Positions 29,090 to 42,100 of a stretch of DNA of 64,000 nt are shown here, one piece after another. Under the pieces are notes generated by a model that was given only the letters and a program-made list of their open reading frames with translations, did no database searches and had not been told where the DNA came from. Both the position numbers and the translations under genes were made by a program. Location: assembly GCA_016858145.1 (NCBI GenBank), contig JAEHOE010000120.1, positions 248,001 to 312,000 of the forward strand, read 5' to 3'. Position 1 is the first letter of the stretch. Every line of letters begins with the position of its first letter. This stretch comes from Edaphochlamys debaryana. Its lineage: Eukaryota; Chlorophyta; Chlorophyceae; Chlamydomonadales.

Positions 29090-31993
29090 GGGATGTCGAT
29101 TTCGACCGCGGCAAGCTGTGCTGCCTCGAAAGGCTCTGTTTGAAGTAAGGGAGTGAGAGGAGGGCATCGCAGTAGGCTAGGGGATAGCTTCTCGCGGGGA
29201 GGGCCTCGGACAACCGACAAAATCGGCGACAGCCAACGTGCTCTATCGCTTTGTTTGAAGCGCTATAGGCACTTCTGACACGTAGGGTCGTGTGTGGTAG
29301 CTATGAGCAGGAGCCTAAGCCTCGCGCGACGAAGGTAGGTCACTACAAGCGCTCGTCGTGCCTGTAATGCCTGGCCGCCACCTAAGGCCTTACAACGATA
29401 GTCCTACGTGAGCTTGATGGGCTGGACTAGTCGATTGGCCAGCAAGCGCAGCGGGGCTGGTCGCTCGGAGCTGGCACCCGATGAATTGATAACCGTCCGG
29501 CGACGCTCCGCGACTCCAGTCTGCTACCGCCGGCGGCCAGGCAACACTCCCCTTCAACGCAATGCATACAGATGCTTACCGCCTTACCTTCCGTCCAGGC
29601 AGGAGGAGGTGGCGCCGCAAAAATCAGGGCAGGGGCAACCGAAATCGCAGCCCGCGCTCTCCAGCTTCGCCTGCTGTTTTCTGCAGACCTCAGCGTCCTC
29701 TATCGGTAGCGTGTCGCGCTGGTCGCTTCGGTACAAGTTGGGGTCGCTGTCGGTCAGGAGGCGCCGTGTCCTGTCCAGCTCGCGTGCCAGTCCGGGACCC
29801 GAGAGTCTGGGACGCGGCCCACGGCTGGGTTCAAACACAGCTGTCGCTGCACAGTTTCCGGAATGTTCAAACTTGGTGCGGGCCACGGCTGCTCTCGAGA
29901 GCGGGCAGCAGCTCCGGCTGTCTCAGGCCACGTGCGCAAAGGGACGCAGCCAAGTGCGCCCAGTGCGCAATGGAGCTGCGGGCGGCGGGTGCGACTGGTC
30001 AGCCGCAGCCCCGCAAGCGCTCCTCAGCAGTGCCCTGCTCCTCGAAGCCACCAGCAGCGATCTATCGAAGGCAAGTGCGGGTCCGGCGCGTTTGTTGGGG
30101 CTGGCTTGGGGACCCGGGCTTGGGGCCTTGGGGGGCCACCGGACTGGTCACGCCTTCATGCTGGCCTGCGCGGGCCTGCAGGGCCTGCGCCGCCTCATCC
30201 GGCAGCGCTGCCCACCCCGCGTGGAATGACCTCTGCCTGCCTTGGCCTCGGGTCCTGATTCAGTCCCTTCAAGAGCCAGCTGAGGCGCTTACCCGTAGTG
30301 ACCCCTCCAGCCTGTTCCACCTCTACCTCTCCCTCCAGGAGCTCCCCTCCTGAGCCCCTTACCTACCGTACTCGACTCCCTGCAGCGTCCATAGGCGCAG
30401 CCGCACGCAGCAGTCCTCGCATGGCCAGGATGCGAGGCCAGGTGGAGGCCGGGGCCGCGGCGGGGCTGGGGCCGCACCCATTGCCCAGGCTCCTGATCCC
30501 TCGCAAACCCCAGTCCTCGGTGGTTACAATGAGGGACCCCAGAGGGGTGCACGGCAGCTGAACGCCGTGGCTTGGCAGCCAACCTCACGGGCTTGCCCCC
30601 TGCAAGCCAGCACGCCGCCCCCTGACTTGGACGGCAGGGCCCCTACCCGGGCTCCAAACGAGATCTAGTGAAGACCATCCATCACCTCCGCAAACTCCTG
30701 CCCTTGCGCAGCCCTTGTCTGTCTGTCTGTCCTTGGCCGCCCGCATCAATGGCCGAGCCCGTACGCCATCCATACCTGCTGTCAATATTGCCAGCTGCCA
30801 CTGCCAGCCAGCCCTGAGCGTGCATGGAGAGGCAGGCAGGGCTTGGCGGCCCCCCACCCCTGTCTTGTGGCCCTGTCCCTGCTGCGAAGAAGTAGCTGTG
30901 TATCCCCATGGTCCCTGCAGCTGAGAGCCGTCCTACGTCGAAGCTCTAGGCGGTGGGCTGCTGCTGAGGTGGCCTGGGTGCGGCGCTGGGACCTCTGGAC
31001 CGCGGACCAGGGCCTGGAAGATAGAGCTGGCGGCAGAGGGCCGCGGCTCTGGGACTGCCGATGGGCATGTGAACGGTTCACAGGTAGGCAGGCGCTCGAG
31101 AACCCAGGTTACGCCGCTGTTCCTGAGCGCACAATTTTAGGCTCCATCGGTGCGTGGCGGCCTGCCAGGGTGCGGCGGCCGCGGATGTCGGAAGGCCCGG
31201 CGCCTGTGCGGACGAGCGCCGTGCGCACTTCAAGTCCTGGCATCAGTCCGGATGTAGCTGACCGAGTCAATGCGGCGCCCAGAAACAAATGTGTGTGGTC
31301 ACCCACAGGTGACGGAAGCCACCACAAATCGTCCATCGAGTAACAGCTCCTGCCTCAGGCGGTGCGTCAGGCGCGAAGCAGCTGCGCATCATCGCGACGC
31401 CCGCCCCACTGCACGTCGCGATGCCACTCCAGCTGTGTTCTCAGTGTTTGGTGTGAAATGAATACATCGAGTATGAAGGCGGACGTCAGCGACGACGCGC
31501 GGCATGTCTGGCGACATCCTGGCGCACCATGCTTGGACCTGGCCAGCAGCCAGTCCCACAACACAGCTCTGGCTGACCTGCCGCTGCAGCCGTGAGTAAG
31601 CTGACCGGCTGAGCTGCAGTTCCACCTGTGCTGGGCTCTGTCCTGTCACCTGCCCCGGGAAGCCGAGGGGAACTCACGTGGGCAGCCGGGGGCGCGGGGA
31701 CTTCCACAGAAGGGACCGTGGCGACTCCCGCCAAAAGCTTACAGGCTGCCACTCGGTGCGCCCCTCTGACGGCTTCTGCCCACCATCGGGCACGGCGCAC
31801 GGCCCGCTCCGCAGGCCCCCGACGCCGCACGCACCTCCCCTTCCCCTCCGCCCACGAGTCGGCCACCCAGCAAGCCCCCGGCGTGCCCCCTTCCCCCCAT
31901 CCCTCTGCTTCCCGGCCTGCTCGCTTGCCGCCGCCTGCCGCACCCCCACCTTCCTCTCCCCTACCCCCCCCCACCGCCCCCACGTGCCCGCCC
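29090..31993. other. region of uncertain coding content
   Basis: Holds the promoter of the preceding reverse-strand gene. A + frame at 29408-30229 (273 codons, MSLMGWTSRLASKRSGAG ... RLIRQRCPPRVE) has partly balanced composition (ATAALESGQQLRLSQATCAK). Exon-like pieces follow at about 30380-30545 and 30920-31081 (acceptor ctgcag, donor gtaggc). On the minus strand there is a 75-codon frame at 31336-31109 (MDDLWWLPSPVGDHTHLFLG). I could not join these into a phase-consistent gene. Confidence 0.3.
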
Positions 31994-34900
31994 TCATATC
32001 TTGGCGTACCTGCTGCTCCCCCCGCGCACCCCCCCGCCCCCGCCCCCCCGCGCCTCCTGTGCGTCCTCCCGGTCCGCCCCCACCCAGTCGCAGGCGAGGC
32101 TGACCTTGTACAGGTCCCCGAAGATGTACATGAACCTGGGGGGATGGGGGCGAAGGGGGGGGCGAGGGGTGGGCGGGGGGAAGAGGTGAGGGGGTCAAGG
32201 AGGGGCTTCGGAAGCAAAGAGGGGGCACGTCCGCTGGCACACGGCGCGGAATGGTGCAGGAGAGGGCGGCACGCTGCCGAGGCCTCAAAACCACCCCCCC
32301 GGCAACCGTCCCCTGCAGCAAGCGTCCCTGCCCCTCCCTGCCCCGCTGCACGCACGCGGTGCTCCCGTGGCCGCACCAACACCACACACCTGCCTGGCTC
32401 ACACGAGCAACCCTGGACACCCCCCGCCCCAAGAAACGTTCCGCATCCGTCCCTCCCCCGCTACACGCAGCCTTCCACGGCCATGGCCCCGGAACACACG
32501 CCCCCTGCCCCTGCCCCTCTCCAACGTCCCACCATATCCCCACGAATATGCCCGGCACCACGTCCAGCGCCGCCCGCGCCGCCGCCGCCACCCCCTGCAG
32601 CGTGGCGATGTCGCACACGCAGGCGTCGGACAGGGACACCTTGGGGGGGGGAGGGGGGGACAGGAGAAGGGGAGGGAGGGCTCAGACACCCAGCACCCCT
32701 CCCCGCCCGACCCCGGGCGCCACCAGTCCTCCCCCCGAGCGACCCCCTCCCGAGCGACGCCACGTGCCATCCGAGCCCAAAACACACACGCCCCCTGCCC
32801 CCAGGAGCACCCCCCAGGGCCCCCCGCCCCCCCCCCCACCTCCACGAACTGGTAGAGCCCCAGGTTGAGGCAGGTGGAGGGGCAGGTGGTGGCCAGCGGC
32901 CAGCCCTCGTCCAGCATGGCGGCGGCGATCACGTCGCCCTTTGGGGGGGAGGGGGAGGGGGGGCGAACGGGATGGGATAAAGCGTTGCAGCTGGGCGCCA
33001 CTCAGCCGGCCGCGCCTGACCCTCCCCACCCGTCTCCCTACCCCGCCTAGCTCCGTGGCCCTCCCCCTCCCTCTCCTTCCCCCCCCTCCACTCCTGAGCC
33101 CGGTGCGCTTCCCCACCCCTCGCCTTCCATCCCCCTTCCTCCCGCTCTCCCCCCCACCTGCGCCCGCTTGACGCTGGCGGGGTTGGCCCAGCCCTGGTCC
33201 AGCCACAGGGTGTAGGTGGGCTGCATGACGGCCTGGGGGGCAGGGGGAGGGTGGGGGAGGCAGCGGTGTGTCTTGTGCGTGCGGGAGAGGTGTTTGTGGG
33301 GGGCAGGGAGGTGCTCCCTACCTCCTCAGTCCCCTCCTCAGCCCCCTCCTCAGTCCCCTCCTCAGTCCCCTCCTCAGTCCCCCCTCCTCAGTCCCCCTCT
33401 CGGCCCCATGCCGCTGATATACTGCTTTCCGCGTTGGTGGACCTCACACGATCCCACTGCCCACCCGTCCACTCCCACCCGTCCATCCCCCCTCCCCCCC
33501 CCACCTGGTTGGCCACCGCCTGCTGCGTGGCCCGGTAGCCCACCCACACCATGATGGACATGGCGCCCAGGCCGCTGATGAGCACCACTGGGGGAGGAGA
33601 GGGATGTAGGGGGTTGTAGGGGGTTGTAGGGGGGTTGTAGGGGGTTGTAGGGGGGTTGTAGGGGGGTTGTAGGGGGAATGTAGGGGAAGGGGGGTGATCT
33701 ACGGCAAGGGGCTTGAAGCTGAGAGAGCTGGGGGTGGAGTAGCCTAGGGGACAGGGTCAGCGGCTGGTTACAGGCTACAGGGCGCGGGATGGGGCAGGGC
33801 GAGGCGCACGCACTTGATGCCACCTCCACCTCCTCTCCCCACCCGTCCTGCCAACAAGCCGACCGACCCAGCCTCCCCCCGACCTTCAACCACGGCGCCC
33901 CCCCCCTCAAGCCGCCCCCCCCCCTGCCGCACCTATCCACACCATGATCATCCACCACCCCAGGTGCGCCAGGGAGTTGAACAGCAGGTACAGCTGCAGG
34001 CGGGAGTAGTTGGGGCCTGGGGGAGGTGGAGGGAATCGGGGGTCGGGGGGGGGGGGGGGTGAAGAGGGAGGACCCGGAAAGGAGGGGGGTCAAAACCCAT
34101 GGGGGTCTAAGGCGCGGCCTCAGCGCCCCACACCGCACGAGGCGCCCCCAGGCCAGGCCGCACGCGTCATACCTCCCCTCGCCCCGGCCCCGCCCCCGCC
34201 CCCGCTCCTCCCCGCCCCCGCCCCGCCCCACCCGCCGAGTCGGTCTCCGCCGCCAGCCACCTCCGCCACAGGCTGAGGCCAAACAGGATGCAGGCCCAGA
34301 TCATGTACACGGAGGAGGTGGCGGGTATGGCCTGGGGGGGAGAGGGGAGGGGGGGGGAGCGAGGGAGAGGGGAAGGGGGAAGGGGAGGATGTTTGGTGGT
34401 GGCAGCTCCCCGCCTCCGTGCCAGTCGCCTGGCGGGGACTCGGGTGGTGCTGGGGGAGGCCTCGAGGGCCGCGCCTGGGCAGCCAAGCGCCCGCGAGTAC
34501 GTCCCGCCTTGGCCCCGCGACGCAACCCACTGCAGCCACCTTTAGGCCCCTGAACCCCTCGTCATTGAACACGACCTGCCCACGCCCCCTACCCAACTCC
34601 CCAGCGGGCCAAAGTCCAACGCGCCCTCTCCCCCTCACACAAACTGCCGCTTCCCTCGGCTCAAGCGAGCAGCCGTTCACACACGTGTCCCCCACCATCC
34701 ACCTCACGCAAGCAGCCCCACACACACGGCTCCCCCGAGCTAGCCCCCCCAGCCCGCCCCCCGCCCCTCCCCCCACCTGCTCCGCCCTGAACTGGTCCGT
34801 GGCCACCACCGAGGGCCCCAGCAGCGCCAGCGCCAGGTCCACCTGGTTGAGCGCCTCACGCATGTTGTGGACCCTGGGGGGGGAGGGGGGTAGTGAGGGG

Positions 34901-35191
34901 GGCTCGGGGGAGAGGATGGGGCTTGGACCCTGTCACCCGCTGCCCCACCCCACGCTCAGCCCGGTCATGGCCCCTCTTTCATAGCTAAGTCTCTGTCGTG
35001 CCCGGCTCCGAGCAGCAGGGGAGCGGGGGTGAGGGGCGCGGGCAACGGGGGGCTGCGCAGCAGGCCGGGAATCCCCGACCATGGGTGGCACACGGGCCAG
35101 ACGCTCACCAGACGCTGACGCCCACAATCATAAAGATCATGTTTATTACGGGTAGGATGGGAAGGTACTTGAGCTGGTCCTTGAGCCCCAT
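31994..35191 (-). CDS. multi-pass membrane protein, family unknown
   Basis: Nine exons keep phase throughout and give 289 residues: 35191-35109, 34873-34777, 34331-34232, 34016-33933, 33587-33505, 33232-33158, 32938-32840, 32639-32533 and 32135-31994. The start is MGLKDQLKYLP. Hydrophobic segments are LPVINMIFMIVGVSVWV (about 14-30), SVYMIWACILFGLSLW (about 67-82), the pair in LGWWMIMVWIVVLISGLG and AMSIMVWVGY (about 111-141), and VVPGIFVGIWFMYIFG (about 230-247). Between the last two lies a region of about 85 residues with Cys pairs (CPSTCLNLG, DACVCDIA). The tail is Gly-rich. Spacing is vaguely tetraspan-like, with a Cys-containing large loop, but tetraspanin signature residues are not seen. 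Nearly every intron begins GTGGGG and ends in a C-run before AG. Confidence 0.75.
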
Positions 35192-36140
35192 CGCCTCCGA
35201 GTCTGCAGCAAGCCGCTCTCAGGCGCTGGGTGGCACTCCAGTGAGCTCTCCGTAGTCTACTTCTTGCCAAGCAATCGACTAGCTGCTTCTCGGTTCCCGG
35301 CTTGCTATGGAAGTTTGCATGGCGCGACTGGTCAAAGGTATGCCTCGAGCTGCAGGATTCGTGTCATACGTCGCGTGAAGCGAGAAAGCTCTATACGTAG
35401 CCCTGTGCAAGATGTGCTCGCACGCCAGCCCGACTGCAATTCTGTGTGGGGACCGTCGTTTGCTCGCGCAGGTAGATGCACTGCGGCGGCGCTAAGGTGA
35501 ATGTGTGGGCAACTCTTGAGCGTCAAGGGGCAAGTCTGGGGGCACCATACTGCTGCAGGCGCCTGCATGCGGTTCATACACACACGAAAGCCCCCGCCCG
35601 CCCCTCGCGAGAGGGAGTTTGAGTTCGAGGCGTTCGTAGCCCCCCCCCCCCCCCCTTGTGTAACACCTGACTGGACTTGGAGAGAAGTAGTGGAGGCTGG
35701 GGAGCGTCCCTTCGTTACCGCCCTAGAGGTTGGAGCTGGACGGGCACGTCTGGCTGTTGCCGCAACTGCCCCCACCGCCACTGGTCGACTGATGGCCGGT
35801 GCAAGCCGCTCTCCTCGCTAGCCGCTCTTTGCATTCCTTGGGCTCAAGACTGCAGAGCAGCAGAGGCGCTTAACTTACACCGCTCCTTCATGCCTCTCAG
35901 GCGCCTGTCTGCAGCCCAAAAAGGACAGCCGGTCAAGTCCTTCATCGCTAGTAGTCGGCTTCTGCCTGCCTTCCTCACCCCTCAGCTCGTGTCTGGCCAT
36001 TGCGGGCATTGCCCCTTCCTCCCATATGAGCGGTCCTCCCTAAGCCCAGCGCTTGACACGTGTCCGGCCAGCATACCCCCTGCAGGCCCCGACCAAACCC
36101 CACACCCCCACGGCTTCCCCTGACGCCCCAGGTCATGACC
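35192..36140. other. intergenic, between the membrane-protein start and the NOC2 stop
   Basis: Upstream region of the membrane-protein gene and 3' flank of NOC2, both reverse-strand. It includes a poly-C run at about 35640-35657. No gene is recognised; the open frames here look like chance. Confidence 0.5.
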
Positions 36141-39100
36141 TCACCGCCCGCCGCGGCCCCCCCGGCCCCCACGACCTCCCCGGCCGCCGCCGCCCCGGCC
36201 GCCACCGCCGCGGCCGCCCGCCCCCCGGCCGCCACCCCGGCCACCGCCCCGGCCGCCGCCGCCGCCACCACCGCCGCCCCTGTGCCCGCGGCCCCCAGCG
36301 CCGCCGCGGCCCCGTCCGCCCCGGCCCCGTCCGCCCCGACCGCCCCGGCCGCCCTCCTCGCCGTCATCCCCCTCATCGCTGCTCATCCCGCCAAGCGGCG
36401 CGCCGCCCTCCTCGTCCCCGCTCTCATCGTCCCCATCCTCGCTGCTGCCCGCCTCGCCCTCCACCACGTCATCCGCCTCGTCATCATCCGACGGCACATA
36501 GTCCGCCAGGACGTCCCCCTCACCGTCGCCTTCCTCCTCGCCGCCGCCCCACGCCGCCTCCGCCGCCGCCTCGCGCCGCCGCTTGGCCGCCGCCTTCTTG
36601 CCGCCGCGCGTCTGCTCCTCCTCCTCCTCCTCGCTGTCCGCCTCGCCGCCGTCCTCCTCGCTGCCGCCCTCCTCCTCGTCGCCCTCCTCGTCGCCCTCAG
36701 AGTCCGAGTCGCCCCCGCGGCCCCGCTTGCGCCCCCGCTCCCCCCCGCACAGCCCCACCTCGTCCGCGCGCCGCGCCGCCGCCCGCTGCGCCGCCTTGGC
36801 CGCCAGCGCCGCGGCGTACTGCTGCAGGGGGGCGCGGCCGGCCTCGCGCTCGTCGCGGAGGAAGGCCTGGGGGTGGGGGAGGAGTGGATGGGGATGGGTT
36901 AGGCTCGGTAACCCCTTACCGGTCGTCGTCCTCCTTATTCTGCCCTGCCCCCACCCCTAACCCCCAGCCCCAACGCCCCCCACCCCCCAACCCCCCGCCC
37001 CAGGCCCCACCTGCACCTTGGCCCCGTCCTTGGGCCCGAAGTCCACCCGGTCCCGCGCCGCCCCCACCCAGGTGGCGTTGCGGGCCACGGCGTCGGCCAG
37101 CAGCTTGGCGGAGCGCCTGGGGGGGGGGGGCGGAAGAGGGGAAGCGGGCAAGTGGGAATGAATAAGGCTTTGCGAGGAAGCGGCCACATGCCCCTTACGC
37201 GTGGCGGCAGCCAGCCAGCACGAGCGCACTTGCCCCTGTCCGCATCCCCTCCTGCCCCCCAGCCCCCCCTCCATCCCCCCCACCTGAACCGCTCCACGGG
37301 GCAGGCCTTGGCGAACTTCCTCAGCTGCAGCAGCGGCAGGTGCGCCAGCTCGGGGAAGGCCACGGAGCAGGACCAGGCGGCCAGGTGGTCGGCAAGCACC
37401 TCCAGGACCTGGGGGGGAGGGGGAGGGGGCAGAGAGGGAGAGGGGGGTGTATGTTGCTGGGAGAGGGGTTGAGGGGGGTTGAAAGGTGTTGAGGGAGGTT
37501 GGGAGTAGGTCTCGAGGCGGGGCTCGCGTTGCGCATCGTGGTAACCCCTGGCCCTGCACCTTCCCGGTTCCAGCCCCCTCCCACCCCCCCTCTTCCCCCC
37601 GCCCCCAACCCTCCCCACCCACCCCCACCTGCGTCACCACCTCCTCCTGCGTGGCCCCGCTCCGCAGCGCCGCCTTCCCCAGGCGCAGCTGCAGGGACAG
37701 GTCCGCCGCCCCCTCGCCGCCCAGGCCGCCCTTGCCCTTGCCGCCGCCCCCGCCGCCGCCCCCCGGGGGCCGGCGCAGGTCGGACCAGGCCAGGGCCTCC
37801 AGCGCCAGGGGGGCCACGGGCACGAAGACGCCGCAGGCGGAGGACATCCTGGGGTGGAAGGAGTGGGTGGGAGGGGGAGAGGAATGGGGGCAGGAAGGGA
37901 AGGGTTGATGAGGGCGGGTGAGGGCAGGTGGGAACGAGGCGACGGCGCTGGCTCTCGGATATTTGGCTGCTGTCGAAGGTTGGGCGAGCACTGGGCGGCC
38001 GGCCCTAGCCTCAGCAGCCCCCCTCTCTCCGCACCCCTCTCCCCATACACCCCTCCCCGCTCCCCTCCCCGCACCTGTTGAGCGCGCGCGCCAGCCTCAG
38101 CCTCAGCGGGAAGTACCGGGGCGTGGGCACTAGCCGCGCCGCCCCCAGCAGCAGCTGAGCCACGGGGTAGACCAGGGGGCGGAGCTCGGAGCGGTCGGCG
38201 TGGGCGGACAGGACCTGGGGTGGGTGGGGGTGGGGGTAGGGCGGGGGGGGGGGAGGGAGGTGAGTATGCACAGAAGGGTAGTGCGTTTCAAAGCGAGAGA
38301 CAGGGACCCCACCCTCGCGGTGCAGCCTCCCTCGCCATTGCCCCCCCCCCCCCTTGTGCTGCACTCCCCCTTCACACACACCCTCCCGGTCCCACCTTGG
38401 CCCACAGCTCCAGGCAGTTGACCGTCTGCCAGCAGTACACCTGGGGAGGGGGGGAGGGGGGTGGACCGGGGGGAAGCGGGGCAGTGCAGACGGAGTGCTG
38501 GGGGCCTGTGCCCCCGACAGGTAGAGCCAGCAGCCTGCCGAACAGCACCCCGCCCCTGCGAACCACACCCCCGCCAAGACTGGGTCTCCAGCGCGCCCCA
38601 CCCCCACCCCCGCACCTGCTTGTACGCGTCCGCTGCCTTGGAGGTGAGGGCGGTGCGCAGGAGGGCTGCCAGCTGCCGCACGGCCGTGAAGGCGTGCTGG
38701 TAGGAGGCCTGGGGGGGGGGGGAGATGGGGGGGAGTGGGTGGGTGGGGAGGTTGTGGAAAGGGCGTGTTGACTCTGGTGAGGGTGGGCGTGAGTCGGCAC
38801 GGCGGCTCGGCTCGGCAGTCGGCACCCCTCAGAACGCCGACCTCCCGTCTCCGCCCGTTCTCACACCGCCCACCGGCAACCCCCCCTCCTCCAACCCTCC
38901 CAGCCCCCCCAAGGGCCTTTCCCTCCTCCCCCTCCCCCCTCCCCAGCCCCTCAGACCTCCCCCCCCCCACCTCCATGTCCAGCCCCCACAGCTCCACCAC
39001 GCATGCGCTCATGAAGGCAATGTGGGGGGCGGAGGCGGCCGACACGAACTTGGCGTTGGACACGAAGGAGCGGTACACGCCCTGGGGGGGGGGAGGGGGG

Positions 39101-42100
39101 AGGGAGGCAAGCGGGGAGGGGGCGGAAGGAAGGTGTGGGAATATGGCGACGGCAAGGGCGCGGGGGGGCGGTTTACGCAGCCGCCCCAGCTGTTCCCCAG
39201 TCTGCTCCAAGCGCCCCGGGCCTGGCCCGCAACACTGCTTGCTCTTCCCCTACACCTCCCTGCCAGCCCCTCCCCTGAGGCCCCTGACCCCCCCCTACAC
39301 TCGTGCCCCCCCCCCACGCACACACACCTTGAGGCAGTTGTCCAGTGCGGGCTGCGGCAGCGCCACCGCCATCGCCCGAATGGCCAGGAAGGCCTGGGGG
39401 GGAGAGGGGGGGGTGTTGAGGAGGCAGGTTGAGGCGTTGCGACTGGACGGGGAACCGCCCTCCCTTCCTTATGATGCAGCACCCCTCGCCCCGTAACACA
39501 GTTCCGCTGCTCACACTCCGGCCCCCACCGCCAGAGGCACCCCCTCCACGCACCTGCAGCCGCGGCGCCACCTCTCCCCCCCCGAACACGGTGAGGCAGG
39601 CGCGCAGGAAGCGGTCGCGCAGGCGGGCAAAGGGCGCCAGGAAGCCCACGGAGGCGCTGCGGGGGGGAGGGGGGAGGGGGGGGATTGGGGGGTCTTAGAT
39701 GGGCGGGTTTGGGGAACGGGGAAGCGGGCAGAGCAAGGCGGTCGTCAGGAGGACTCCGGCAGGGGGGTGGGCGAGGAGGTGCAGAAAGACAGGCAGGGGG
39801 CGCGGGACGGACGCACAGGTGCGCCCAGGCCCTTCGGAGCATAGATGCTCCCCCCCCCCTGCAGAAAGGCTCCAAACCCTCGGCTCCCTCTCCTCTTCCC
39901 CTCGCCCTCATCCCCCCCCCCTCCAGCCCCCTCTCCAGCCCCCTCTCCAGCCCCCCAGGCCCCCCCTCACCGCAGCCTCCTCAGCGTGAAGGCCAGCAGC
40001 GGCGGGTCCGTGATGGCCCCCAGCAGCGTCAGGCTGTTGCCCCAGAACGACTTGAGCAGGGGGCCCACCTTGCGCCAGCTAGGGGGGGGGGAGGGGAAGG
40101 GAAGGTAGGGGGGGCGGTAAAGAACAAGTTTGGGGAGTGCCGTCACCCCAGCTGGCCCCGACCTGGCCCCGCCCCCGAGCCAGTCCCACAATATCCCTGT
40201 TTCCCCCCTTTCCCCTCTCTCCCCTTCCCTCCTTCCTCGCCTCCCCTCCCCCTGCCCCCCTCACCGCGGGTTCTTGGCCAGCTTGGCCGCGTCCACCCGC
40301 GGCGCCTCGCCCCCCTCCGCCCCCCCCTCGGCCGCCACCGCCAGCCCCAGCAGGCGCCGGAAGATGCCGTCCGCCTCGCGCAGCATGAACAGCGTCACGG
40401 CGTTGTAGACCGAGGAGGAGGTGATGCGCAGCTTGCCGCTGTCAACGTCCTCTGGGGGGGCGGGAGTGCGGGAGACAGGGGGGACGGGAGGGGAGTGGGA
40501 AGAAGCCTACGCCGCGTCTCCTCCCAGCCCTCGCTTCGCCCGTGCACCCAGCCCTCGCGCCCTGACCCGGGGCCCTTCGCGCTCTCCGTTCTCTCCCACT
40601 CGGCCCTCCACTCGGCCCTGCCCTCCTTCCGACCCTCAACCCCTTCCACCCCCCTTTTCCCCACCGCTGGGGTCTCCGTAGTGTGCCGCCAGGCGGTACG
40701 CCCGCACCAGGAACCCGAACGACCCCAGCGCGGGGGGGCGGCCCTTGCCGCCCGCGCCGTAGGGCGCCTCGCCGCGCGCCGCCGCCGTCCAGCGGGCCAG
40801 CAGCGCCGAGGTGAGCTCGATGCGGCCTGGGGGGGGGACACGGGATGGGGGGGAGGGAGGGAGGCGGGGGGGTGGGGGTGAAAGTGGAACCGGGAGGGGG
40901 GTCCCTCGAGGGTGAGGGGGCACACGCGGCCGCAGCGCCGGCGCACGCAGGTGTGCAGGCACATGCCCTCCCGCCCCGGCGCCGCGCTCACGCACCCGAG
41001 GGCCCCGCCTTGCCGTCGTCCTCCTCGTCCGCCCCGCCCGCCTCCTCCTCCTCGGCAGCCTCCTTTGCCTTCTTCTTATCCTTGGCCTCAGCCTGTGGAG
41101 GATGCGGAGGGGAGGTCAGGTGCATCAGGCATCCTAAGCAGCCGCCGTGTACCCGGCACCTGGCGCCACCAGCAGTGCGGCAGTGCGTGTGCGTGCGTGT
41201 AAAGCCCCCCCCCCCGATCCGTGCTCCACGCTCGGCAGCGCAACATCGCCCGACCAGGCCCCAGGGCCCCTCCAACTCCACGCGCCGGCAGTGCTGGCAG
41301 CCCTCGCCAGCCGCAGGAGCCCCTCCCACGCCCCCCCGCACGCCCGCCAGTACCCCGCTCCTCCCCACGGCCCTTCCCAACTATGCGGCCCACCGCACCG
41401 CCCTGCCACCGCCCCACCTTCTTGGCCTTCTTGCCCGCCCCCTCGTCCTCCTCGTCCTCATCCTCGTCCTCGTCCTCCTCGTCGTCCTCGTCCCCCTCGT
41501 CCTCCGAGCCCGAGCCAAAGCCCAGCAGCTCAGCGTCCGCGTCCTGACAGGGGGGAAGGGGGGGAAGGGGGGGAGGAGGGGAGGGGGCAGGGGGGAGATG
41601 GGCATGGGGGGAGGAGGGTGCGGCCAAGGGGGCGGAGGGGCAGCGGGCAGGTATGAACGCAGGACAGGCGGGTCGCTGCCCCCCGTGCCCCACACCCTGG
41701 GTGCCTGCGTGCAGACAGCAGCCCCGCCAAGGTGGGGACCTGCGCTACCTCAGGCCTCCCTCCGCGCCCGCCCGCGGTCCCCTCCCGCCTCACCCAGCCC
41801 TCCACCCCGCCCAGCCCCGCCTTGACCCCACCTTTCGGCCCCCCCCTCCAACGCCCGCTCCCGGCCTCCCCCTCCCCCTCCCCCCCACCTGCAGGTACTT
41901 GTAGAACTCGGGGTCCTTCTCCCGCAGCGCCTCCAGCTGGGCCCTGGGGGGTGAGGGTGGGTAGAAGGAAGCGGGTTGGGAACGGGGGCAGGTCAATCCG
42001 AGGTACACCGCCCCAATGTGGCCCCGAGGCCCTCCGGCCCCCAGACACGGCCCTCGCCTCCGCCACGCACCATGCCCGGCCCGGGCAGCCTTGCGCTGAC

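Noticed and set aside
36053..37165. 370-codon Arg/Pro-rich + frame opposite NOC2 exon 19
   Set aside because: Shadow of the RGG and acidic tail of NOC2.
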